This document shows positions 1-5,731 of a stretch of 9,688 nt of DNA, piece by piece. The notes beneath the pieces are model-generated. The model saw only the letters and a list, made by a program, of their open reading frames with translations, searched no databases and was not told the origin of the DNA. The DNA lies in the NCBI GenBank assembly GCA_023458615.1, contig JAEWYV010000276.1, positions 1-9,688 of the forward strand, given 5' to 3'. A program made the position numbers and the translations under genes. Source of the stretch: Bacillota bacterium. GTDB lineage: Bacteria > Bacillota > Clostridia > Christensenellales > CAG-138. Each line of letters starts with the position of its first letter. The stretch's first letter is position 1.

Positions 1-1307
1 CGGCACTCCAAATAGTAGCGCTTCTCGTTCGCTTCGCCCATGGAGAAGGTCTTTCTGGGCAGCGCGCCGTCGTAGATGACCGTTGCGAAAAACTCGCTCT
101 TCTTCATTGCGGGCAGCAGGAAGCCGATGGCTCCACCCTTCTTGGAGAGTTCCTTCACAACATCCGCACCGTGGATATAGTCCACCTCCGCGCCGCAGAT
201 CTCTTTGACCGTCTCGTCCAGCGCGGCCTGCAGTGTGCCGACCGCGAGCTGCGATTTCGGGCAGCTGACGATAAACGCACCTTCCACCTCACCCGTGATG
301 AACGGCATGATGTGCGTATCCCCACTCTGGGCGCAGGGCAGTCTGCCCAGCTCAACGCGCGCGCAGTCGTTCTGCGATTTGAGATGGCGAAGGATAGTCT
401 CGATGGCGCGGTTTCCGCTCGCGCCGAATACAACGCGGTGGATCGGCTCAAACACAATACCGTCGTCATGCACGTTTTCCACCTCAACCAGCGCATAGCG
501 GGCGGGATGATCCGCGCGCTCATTTTCCGGCAGGGTTGCCTTGATCTTTTCCCAATTTGCCTTCGCGGTTGCGAAGCTGTGGTTTCCGTCTCCCATGGCA
601 AAGAGCATAGGGGCGCGGTCGCCATACTGCTTGGAGAAGCGCTCTGCATCCTTGAGCACGGAGAGCGCGTTCAAAACACCTAAGATATCATCATCTCCGT
701 CCACAAGGTGACCGGAGATGTGTCCGCCCTCCAGCATGAGGTCGGTGTCATACAGTTTCGTGAGGCTCGCCTTCTTGACTGCGAGCGGTTCAATGACCGA
801 GCGCTCCGGGTCGTCAATGAGCACGAGAATATGCGGCAGCTCGATCGGTGCGCCTTCGCGAATTTTGAGACGCGGCGGAATGCGGGAGACAATGGTTCCC
901 TCCGTTGCGCGAATCAGCGTGGTAGAACCCTTGGAGTAATCATATGCTTCCAGATCCAGCGCCATGACGAGGCCCGTGCGGGTCACGCCGCCAACGGTAC
1001 GCGTCACGAGCACGAACCCCTGCGGTTTCTCTTCGAGTACGCCTTTGTCGAGGTATTCGCGCATGTGTTCTTTGATGCTCTTGATGCGCTCCGCCTCACC
1101 GGGCTTTTCGAGGTACGCTTCCGGCAGAATCAGCTCCAGCGTGGATGGTGCCTTGCCGACGATGCGCTTGGCCTCTTCCCAGTAGGTCGGCTGGGACGTG
1201 TACTGGTCGCAGGCGACAACCGCCCATTTGTAGTAGTCCGTGCCCTTCTTCGGCAGCAATACGTGCGGCACCTGCACCGCTACGTCGTTCGGATACCGGT
1301 CTTCCAT
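1..1307 (-). CDS. DUF1015 family protein (C-terminus cut by window edge)
   Basis: The minus frame is open for 435 codons from an ATG at 1305-1307 to the window edge, with no stop. The protein begins MEDRYPNDVAVQVPHVLLPK and carries a VACDQYTSQPTYWEEAKRIV stretch (residues 31-50) and a GDGNHSFATAK motif (239-249). I recognise these as the DUF1015 (COG4198) type common in Clostridia, where it often lies near serA/serC (recalled). The biochemical role of the family is not established. The GDGNH segment corresponds to the family's conserved ADGHH-like motif. The last visible residues, MGEANEKRYYLEC, match what I recall of the family's C-terminus, so only a few residues are probably missing. The start is supported by a purine-rich GAGGGGAAG just upstream. 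A consensus promoter about 100 bp upstream suggests it is transcribed separately from arcA. No signal peptide or membrane helix is seen. Confidence 0.85.
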   Translation of the reverse strand, partial: MEDRYPNDVAVQVPHVLLPKKGTDYYKWAVVACDQYTSQPTYWEEAKRIVGKAPSTLELILPEAYLEKPGEAERIKSIKEHMREYLDKGVLEEKPQGFVLVTRTVGGVTRTGLVMALDLEAYDYSKGSTTLIRATEGTIVSRIPPRLKIREGAPIELPHILVLIDDPERSVIEPLAVKKASLTKLYDTDLMLEGGHISGHLVDGDDDILGVLNALSVLKDAERFSKQYGDRAPMLFAMGDGNHSFATAKANWEKIKATLPENERADHPARYALVEVENVHDDGIVFEPIHRVVFGASGNRAIETILRHLKSQNDCARVELGRLPCAQSGDTHIMPFITGEVEGAFIVSCPKSQLAVGTLQAALDETVKEICGAEVDYIHGADVVKELSKKGGAIGFLLPAMKKSEFFATVIYDGALPRKTFSMGEANEKRYYLEC

Positions 1308-1348
1308 AAAATCTTCCCCTCTATTTGTATCTTTTTTTGTCGGTTGAT

Positions 1349-1378
1349 GCCTTTCGGTCGCTCCTCCGAAAAAACGGC
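1349..1378 (-). other. Hairpin in 5' leader of the DUF1015 gene
   Basis: In the transcript sense, TTTCGG (1371-1366 complement) pairs with CCGAAA across an 8-nt loop. GCC/GGC can close it outside with a 4-nt bulge on one side. The hairpin lies between the predicted transcription start (about 1403) and the start codon at 1307. It has no T-run, so it is not a terminator. It does not match any riboswitch consensus I know. Confidence 0.35.
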
Positions 1379-1409
1379 ACACCACCGCAGTTTAAAACGT
1401 ATTGCGGGT

Positions 1410-1438
1410 ATTATACCTTATATTTTTTTTGCTTTCAA
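1410..1438 (-). promoter_or_regulatory. Predicted sigma-70/A promoter for the DUF1015 gene
   Basis: On the minus strand, TTGAAA (1438-1433) and a perfect TATAAT (1415-1410) are separated by exactly 17 nt, in an AT-rich pocket. Transcription would start near 1403 and give a leader of about 96 nt before the ATG at 1307. This is the best promoter match in the window. Confidence 0.7.
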
Positions 1439-1465
1439 TAATATCTATTGGAAAAACGCCCGCTT

Positions 1466-1499
1466 TGCAGATTTATTCGATATATCTGCATATTATTCG
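1466..1499 (-). repeat. Inverted and direct repeats upstream of the DUF1015 promoter
   Basis: TGCAGAT (1466-1472) and ATCTGCA (1484-1490) form a 7-bp perfect dyad around an 11-nt centre. TTATTCG occurs at 1473-1479 and again at 1493-1499, exactly 20 bp apart, or about two helical turns. The block sits about 28 bp upstream of the -35 box at 1433-1438, a plausible position for an activator. No regulator is identified. Confidence 0.35.
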
Positions 1500-1537
1500 C
1501 AATATGCTGTTCTTTCGGCTTGCGCTTCCATGCATCA

Positions 1538-1570
1538 GGTGGCGCGAGTCGCCCGCAGGGCGGCACCACC
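1538..1570 (-). other. Stem-loop just after arcA
   Basis: Read on the minus strand, GGTGGTGC pairs with GCGCCACC (one G-T wobble), and CGCCC pairs with GGGCG inside it around a TGC loop, with a 4-nt bulge on one side. It begins 3 nt after the arcA stop. It lacks the T-run of an intrinsic terminator, so it may be a 3'-end stabiliser or a weak terminator. Confidence 0.4.
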
Positions 1571-1572
1571 AC

Positions 1573-2781
1573 CTACTCCCGCCAGAGCGGCATGCTCATG
1601 CATCTTGGCCCGCCGCGTCCACGTGAAAGCTCCGCGGACGGGATTTCATGCACCGTCACCCCATTGTCCCGCAGGATGCCGTTGGTCACATAATTGCGCG
1701 AAAAGGCAATCACTTCTCCCGGGCTGATGGCGAGCGTATTCGTTCCGTCGTTCCATTGTTCCCGCGCGGCGTCGATGGCACTGCCGCCGCCGCAGTGAAT
1801 CATGCTCACGCGTTCCAGATGCAGCACATCCGCCAACGTCTCTGCCAGCTTCCGCTTCTCCGGCGCAATGACGAGCTTCCCGTTCGTTTTTGTAATGGAA
1901 AAGGAGCGCAGCGTGGGCAGAATTGCCGGATGAATCGTAAATTTGTCCCAGTCCACCATAGTCATCACGGTGTCAAGATGCATATAGGAGCGCGTCTTGG
2001 GAATATCGATGGCAAGCACGCGGAGAATTCCGGTTTCTTCGCAGATAATCCGCTCCGCCAATGCCTCTACCGCGTGCGGATCGGTGCGCTGGGAGATGCC
2101 GATTGCAATTGCCTCCGGCGAGAGCACGAGCACATCCCCGCCCTCAATGGAAAACGGGTCTGTTCGCTGATGCAGCATCGGTGTTTCGCGATAACGCGGA
2201 TGCTCCGTGAAGAGATATTGCCCAAAGAGCGTTTCCCGCGCGCGTACGTTATTTGCCATGCTGGAGATGCAGACGCCGCCGTCCATCATAAAAAATGGAT
2301 CGCGCGTAAAATAGAGGTTTGGCATGGGATCAACATAGAATGGATAGGCATCGTCCATATAATCCACAAGGTGATTTTGCCCACGGTGGTTCAGTTCGCT
2401 CTTACGAACGCCGCGCGCCATGCTGCTGAGCATCTGCGGCACGGGCATATCCAATAGATACTCGCGCACCCGCTCCTCCACCCCGCGTACCGATAGGCCA
2501 ATTTCGCGGATGAACTCGTCCACAAACCGCACTCTTGTCTCCTCACTGGAGACCGCCTCGGCGACCAGATCCAGTAGATAGCAAACCTCCACGCCGCGCT
2601 CTCGCAGTGTGTTAGCAAACTGGTCGTGCTCCTCGCGCGCATGAACAAGATAAGGAATATCCTCAAAGAGCTGGCGCGAGAGATATTGGGGCATGAGGTT
2701 CTCCAGCTCCTGTCCAGGACGGTGCAGCAGCACACGCCGGAGCCTGCCAACCTCGCTTTTCACCCGTATGGGAGAGTCCAT
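1573..2781 (-). CDS. arcA: Arginine deiminase
   Basis: This cytoplasmic enzyme hydrolyses L-arginine to L-citrulline and ammonia, the first step of the arginine deiminase pathway. The 402-residue length matches bacterial ArcA. Family active-site elements are all present: FTRDPF with Asp161, EGGD with Glu213 and Asp216, MHLD with His268 and Asp270, and the C-terminal GRGGPRCMSMP loop with the nucleophile Cys394. The ATG at 2779-2781 is chosen over longer in-frame options because an AGGAGG lies 5 nt upstream and the protein then starts MDSPIRVKSEVGRLRRVLLH, the usual ArcA N-terminus. The gene ends in TAG at 1573-1575. No arcB, arcC or arcD is adjacent here: upstream is a divergent region, and downstream is a DUF1015 gene with its own promoter. 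It therefore appears to be a single-gene unit. Whether citrulline is metabolised by genes elsewhere cannot be seen. Confidence 0.97.
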   Translation of the reverse strand: MDSPIRVKSEVGRLRRVLLHRPGQELENLMPQYLSRQLFEDIPYLVHAREEHDQFANTLRERGVEVCYLLDLVAEAVSSEETRVRFVDEFIREIGLSVRGVEERVREYLLDMPVPQMLSSMARGVRKSELNHRGQNHLVDYMDDAYPFYVDPMPNLYFTRDPFFMMDGGVCISSMANNVRARETLFGQYLFTEHPRYRETPMLHQRTDPFSIEGGDVLVLSPEAIAIGISQRTDPHAVEALAERIICEETGILRVLAIDIPKTRSYMHLDTVMTMVDWDKFTIHPAILPTLRSFSITKTNGKLVIAPEKRKLAETLADVLHLERVSMIHCGGGSAIDAAREQWNDGTNTLAISPGEVIAFSRNYVTNGILRDNGVTVHEIPSAELSRGRGGPRCMSMPLWRE

Positions 2782-2786
2782 CGTTT

Positions 2787-2792
2787 CCTCCT
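2787..2792 (-). promoter_or_regulatory. arcA ribosome binding site
   Basis: A perfect AGGAGG on the minus strand ends 5 nt before the ATG at 2781. It decides the start in favour of the 402-residue protein. Confidence 0.8.
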
Positions 2793-2894
2793 GCGTCTGT
2801 CCGGGCCGGCGCTTTACAGGGCTAATTTTCAATTGTTTTTCTGAAAATATGCCGCATAAAACCAAAATTCAGTCCGGTTTATTTTTCTGCAATT

Positions 2895-2917
2895 CCGCAA
2901 AAACATTGCGGTTTTTG
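2895..2917. other. Short hairpin in the arcA / small-ORF divergent region
   Basis: CCGCAA (2895-2900) and TTGCGG (2906-2911) form a 6-bp stem with a 5-nt loop. On the plus strand it is followed by TTTTTG, like a weak intrinsic terminator. On the minus strand it would lie in the arcA leader. The stem is short and its role is unclear. Confidence 0.3.
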
Positions 2918-2929
2918 TCGCATATAGGT

Positions 2930-2938
2930 ATTGTATCA
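2930..2938 (-). promoter_or_regulatory. Candidate extended -10 promoter for arcA
   Basis: The minus strand reads TGATACAAT (2938-2930), an extended -10 element with 5 of 6 matches to TATAAT, but no good -35 at 16-18 nt. It would give a leader of about 140 nt. A weaker alternative with TTGCCG and TAAAAA 17 nt apart lies just upstream. It overlaps one half of a GGTAT...ATACC dyad (2927-2960). Confidence 0.35.
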
Positions 2939-2986
2939 GGGTTTTTATGCAAACGATACCTTTCCGGCAAATATATGATTTAAGGC

Positions 2987-3015
2987 TTGACAACCCGGAT
3001 AAATGGTGTTAGATT
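2987..3015 (+). promoter_or_regulatory. Predicted sigma-70/A promoter upstream of the small ORF and liv genes
   Basis: A perfect TTGACA (2987-2992) is followed after 17 nt by TAGATT (3010-3015), so transcription should start near 3022. A second possible start lies downstream: TTTACC (3014-3019) with TATAAT (3038-3043) at 18 nt. I see no comparable promoter between the terminator at 3315-3351 and livK, so this may also drive the liv operon. Confidence 0.6.
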
Positions 3016-3070
3016 TACCCCAATCTCGTATATGTTATATAATTTCGCGAGCAAAGGAGCCGCCAGCAAG

Positions 3071-3295
3071 ATGACACAGGTTTTTGCGCGTCATAACCAG
3101 TCGTCAACCACGCCGTTTACCGCGGCCTGTTTTGCTTGTGCGGCATTCACCGCCTCCATAGAGATCATCCGTACGCTCAACGCCCGCGCGTTGGGCGTTT
3201 TGATTATTTGCGTCGCTGTACTGCTGATTGGCCTGATTAGCCTGATTATTCGACTTGTACACTTGCCGCCAAACAACGATACGGAACGAGCCTGA
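3071..3295 (+). CDS. Hypothetical small membrane protein or leader ORF, 74 aa
   Basis: I do not recognise this protein. Its polar N-terminus (MTQVFARHNQSSTTPF) is followed by an Ala/Cys/Phe-rich stretch and one clear hydrophobic helix at about residues 40-60 (LGVLIICVAVLLIGLISLII), then a short polar tail. The ATG at 3071 is preferred over an in-frame TTG at 2987, because that TTG is itself the -35 box and would not be transcribed. A GGAG lies 11 nt upstream, a slightly long spacing. The gene sits between a good promoter and a strong terminator, and its stop codon falls just after the first arm of an alternative RNA pairing (3278-3287). It could be a genuine single-pass membrane protein, a leader ORF controlling livK, or a chance ORF. 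Confidence 0.45.
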   Translation: MTQVFARHNQSSTTPFTAACFACAAFTASIEIIRTLNARALGVLIICVAVLLIGLISLIIRLVHLPPNNDTERA

Positions 3296-3330
3296 AGCCT
3301 ACACGCGAAGATGTGCGGCGGTTCCGTATC
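3278..3330 (+). promoter_or_regulatory. Possible anti-terminator pairing
   Basis: GATACGGAAC (3278-3287) is perfectly complementary to GTTCCGTATC (3321-3330), a 10-bp stem with a 33-nt loop. The second arm overlaps the 5' arm and loop of the terminator at 3315-3351, so the two structures exclude each other. The first arm overlaps the last codons of the 74-aa ORF, where a translating ribosome would cover it. This is the geometry of an attenuator; no T-box or known riboswitch motif was recognised. Confidence 0.4.
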
Positions 3331-3351
3331 ACGGAGCCGCCGCTTTTGTTT
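3315..3351 (+). terminator. Strong intrinsic terminator before livK
   Basis: GCGGCGGTTCCGT (3315-3327) pairs over 13 bp, with one G-T wobble, with ACGGAGCCGCCGC (3331-3343). The loop is 3 nt (ATC) and TTTTGTTT follows. It lies 20 bp after the small ORF and 60 bp before livK, so it either ends the small-gene transcript or acts as a regulated terminator for the liv operon. Confidence 0.8.
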
Positions 3352-3411
3352 CGGTCTTATCCATAAAAAAAATGCGGGGCCGAATAGAAACCAAACTAGG
3401 AGGAATCAACC

Positions 3412-4662
3412 ATGAAGAAACTACTCTCCATCGTCCTGGTCGCCATGATGGCGCTGACGGCCCTTGCCGGCTGCGCAGCACCCGCGGCATCCCAGGCGAG
3501 CGCGTCGAATGCAACCGCAGCCGACGCAACCGCAGCAGACGCGGCAGCCCAACCCGCCGCTTCCGGCGAAACCATCAAGGTCGGCATCCTCGGGCCGCAC
3601 ACCGGCGACTACGCCGCCTACGGCCTCGCCGTCAAGAACGGCGCCCAGCTCTACTTTGACCAGGTCAATGCAGCGGGCGGCGTCAACGGCAAACAGATTG
3701 AGACCATCGTCTACGACAACAAGGGCGACTCCACCGAAGCCATCACCGCGTTTACCCGTATGGTGGACGAAGGCATCACCGCTCTGATTGGCGACGTGCT
3801 CTCCGGCAACACCATCGCGGTTGTTGGCGAAGCAAACCCGATCAACATGCCGATGATCACAGCCAGCGCAACCGCGCTCGGCGTCACCTATAACGCGGAT
3901 ACCGACACCGTCTACACCAACGTCTTCCGCACCTGCTTCATCGACCCGTTCCAGGGCGAGAAGATGGCGCAGTATGCCGCCGAGAAGCTCGGCGCGAAGA
4001 CCGCGGCAGTCCTCACCATGACCGGCGATGATTACTCCGTCGGTCTTGCGGATGCGTTCAAAGCCAAGTGCGCCGAAGTGGGCATCACCGTTGTTGCCGA
4101 CGAGGGCTACTCCAAGGGCGATGTGGACTTTAAGTCCCAGCTGACCAACATTCTGGCCGCCACGCCGGACGTCGTCTTCTGCCCGAACTACTACCAGGAT
4201 GACGGCATGATCGTCACCCAGGCGCGCGAACTCGGCCTCACCGCAACCTTCATCGGCGGCGACGGCTGGGCCAGCGTTTCCGATTATGCCAGCGCAGCGG
4301 ACCTCGAGGGCAGCTACTACTGCTCCGGTTACGCGCCCGGTTCCACCGATGCGGTCAAAGCATTTGAAGCCGCTTACACCGCAGCCTACGGCGCGGACAC
4401 GCTGAACATGTTTGCTGCAACCGCCTATGACGCGGCGATGGTGCTTGTTGCCGCCCTGACCAAGGCCGAAGCCTCCGGCGCAGCCGCGGGCAGCGACGAA
4501 TACAAGCAGGCCGTCATCGACGCCATCAAGACCGAAGGACCCAGCGTTGTCGGCATCACGAGCGAAGCCGGCTATACGTTTGACGACCACAACAATCCCA
4601 TCAAGAGCGCGGTCATCATGACCGTGACCGGCGGCGTGGAAACCTTTAAGGAAATGTATTAA
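3412..4662 (+). CDS. livK: Amino acid ABC transporter substrate-binding lipoprotein (LivK/LivJ type)
   Basis: This is the extracellular receptor of a branched-chain/hydrophobic amino acid ABC importer. The 416-residue precursor starts with a lipoprotein signal peptide: MKK, a hydrophobic core, then a lipobox with Cys21 (LAGC). After cleavage it would be lipid-anchored to the membrane. A low-complexity Ala/Thr/Asp linker (about residues 22-52) tethers the type I periplasmic-binding (Peripla_BP_6-like) domain, which opens with IKVGILGPHTGDYAAYG and continues with NAAGGVNGKQIE and a PMITASATALGVT ligand-site region. The start is firm: AGGAGG at 3398-3403 lies 8 nt before the ATG. It is followed after 171 bp by livH, and that gap contains a strong hairpin that may raise the level of this protein over the membrane subunits. 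Exact ligand cannot be read from sequence: Leu/Ile/Val is the default, but members of this family also bind other amino acids or urea. Confidence 0.92.
   Translation: MKKLLSIVLVAMMALTALAGCAAPAASQASASNATAADATAADAAAQPAASGETIKVGILGPHTGDYAAYGLAVKNGAQLYFDQVNAAGGVNGKQIETIVYDNKGDSTEAITAFTRMVDEGITALIGDVLSGNTIAVVGEANPINMPMITASATALGVTYNADTDTVYTNVFRTCFIDPFQGEKMAQYAAEKLGAKTAAVLTMTGDDYSVGLADAFKAKCAEVGITVVADEGYSKGDVDFKSQLTNILAATPDVVFCPNYYQDDGMIVTQARELGLTATFIGGDGWASVSDYASAADLEGSYYCSGYAPGSTDAVKAFEAAYTAAYGADTLNMFAATAYDAAMVLVAALTKAEASGAAAGSDEYKQAVIDAIKTEGPSVVGITSEAGYTFDDHNNPIKSAVIMTVTGGVETFKEMY
3511..3540 (+). repeat. 15-bp tandem repeat in the livK linker
   Basis: GCAACCGCAGCCGAC is followed immediately by GCAACCGCAGCAGAC, two 15-bp units with one mismatch. 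They encode ATAAD twice (residues 34-43) in the lipoprotein tether. The unit length keeps frame, so copy number could vary without disrupting the gene. Confidence 0.7.
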
Positions 4663-4741
4663 TTCATAGCCTCACGGCTGTGTTTGAATCTATCCCTGAT
4701 TGAATCGGGTTATCCATAACCGCACGAAAAGCGTCTCTTGT

Positions 4742-4776
4742 CGTCCCGCGCCGCAGCACTGTTGCGGCGCGGGACG
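4742..4776 (+). other. 14-bp perfect hairpin in the livK-livH gap
   Basis: CGTCCCGCGCCGCA (4742-4755) and TGCGGCGCGGGACG (4763-4776) pair perfectly around a 7-nt loop. There is no T-run after it on either strand, so it is not a canonical terminator. It sits about 80 bp after the livK stop and about 57 bp before the livH start. By analogy with hairpins after binding-protein genes in other ABC operons, it may block 3' decay and favour livK mRNA (inference). Confidence 0.6.
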
Positions 4777-4833
4777 CAAATGCGTCCATCACCCCGCGGC
4801 GGGCAATCCCGCCCGACAGAGGAAGGTACGATT

Positions 4834-5721
4834 ATGTCCGTCTATTCCACAATCCTTCGGCAGATCATCAACGGTCTGCAATCCGGCTCGATCTATGCTC
4901 TGGTCGCGCTGGGCTACAGCATGGTGTATGGTATCATCACCCTGCTCAACTTTGCCCATGGCGATATCATCATGATCGGCGCGTATATCGCCTGGCTCTC
5001 TATGGCGAAGTTTTCGATGCCCCCGGCGTTTGCGATTCTTTCGGCAATCCTCGGCTGCACACTGCTCGGCATGCTCATCGAAAAGGCGGCTTATAAGCCG
5101 CTGCGTGGCTCGCCGAGAATCTCGTTGCTCATCACCGCAATCGGCGTTTCGTTTCTGCTAGAGAATCTCTCGCAGATGGTATTCGGTGCCAAGGCGCAGG
5201 CGGTTCCGAGCTTTTTCACCATTCCCTCCATCATGATCGGCTCCATCGAGCTTTCCGGCACGGCGGTCATCACGCTGCTTGCCGCCGCTCTCTCCATGAT
5301 TGCGCTGACGTTCCTTGTACAAAAGACCAAGATGGGCAAGGCCATGCGCGCGGTTTCCGAGGACACGGATGCGGCGCAACTCATGGGCATTAACATCAAC
5401 CGCACCATCTCGTTTACGTTTGCAATCGGCAGTGCCCTGGCGGGTATCGGCTCCATCCTTTACTGCTCAGCCTATCCGCAGGCAACGCCGACCATGGGCT
5501 CCATGCTGGGTCTCAAGGCGTTCGTCGCGGCGGTGCTCGGCGGCATAGGCTCCATTCCGGGCGCGATGATCGGCGGTTTTGCCATCGGACTAGCCGAGGC
5601 GCTGGTCTCCGCCGTCGGCCTCTCCGTTTGGAAGGACGGCGTTGTGTTCGCCATTCTCATCATCGTGTTGCTGGTCAAGCCCACGGGTCTCCTCGGACGC
5701 CCGATGCGCGAGAAAGTGTAA
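4834..5721 (+). CDS. livH: Branched-chain amino acid ABC transporter permease LivH
   Basis: One of the two channel-forming subunits in the cytoplasmic membrane. The 295-residue protein is highly hydrophobic, and I count about eight likely helices. It carries LivH hallmarks: an N-terminal GLQSGSIYALVALGYSMVYG followed by LLNFAHGD (residues 14-44), a cytoplasmic EAA-like loop GKAMRAVSEDTDAAQLMGIN (168-187) that contacts the ATPases, LGGIGSIPGAMIGG (235-248), and a closing KPTGLLG (282-288). It belongs to the BPD_transp_2 family. The frame is open upstream to a TTG at 4738, but the ATG at 4834 is chosen because GGAAGG (4821-4826) precedes it by 7 nt and homologues start here. Its stop is 10 bp from the livM start, so the two are co-translated from one message. 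Confidence 0.93.
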   Translation: MSVYSTILRQIINGLQSGSIYALVALGYSMVYGIITLLNFAHGDIIMIGAYIAWLSMAKFSMPPAFAILSAILGCTLLGMLIEKAAYKPLRGSPRISLLITAIGVSFLLENLSQMVFGAKAQAVPSFFTIPSIMIGSIELSGTAVITLLAAALSMIALTFLVQKTKMGKAMRAVSEDTDAAQLMGININRTISFTFAIGSALAGIGSILYCSAYPQATPTMGSMLGLKAFVAAVLGGIGSIPGAMIGGFAIGLAEALVSAVGLSVWKDGVVFAILIIVLLVKPTGLLGRPMREKV

Positions 5722-5731
5722 GGTGGCACAG

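Noticed and set aside
708..1727. 339-aa open frame on the plus strand
   Set aside because: It overlaps the DUF1015 gene, its promoter region and the end of arcA, all on the other strand, and shows no domain.
1648..2457. 269-aa open frame on the plus strand opposite arcA
   Set aside because: Antisense shadow of an intact arginine deiminase with all catalytic residues.
2987..3070. Longer TTG start for the small ORF
   Set aside because: The TTG is the -35 box of the predicted promoter, so it would lie upstream of the transcript.
3315..3351. T-box leader before livK
   Set aside because: No conserved T-box anti-terminator sequence or specifier arm was recognised; the pairing seen is a simple three-segment arrangement.
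3421..4590. 389-aa open frame on the minus strand opposite livK
   Set aside because: Its Gly/Val/Asp-rich composition is the shadow of GC-rich livK codons. It has no motif, and livK on the other strand is a complete recognised gene.
4738..4833. N-terminally extended livH from TTG at 4738
   Set aside because: The extension runs through the perfect hairpin at 4742-4776, has no ribosome binding site, and is unlike LivH N-termini. The ATG at 4834 has GGAAGG before it.
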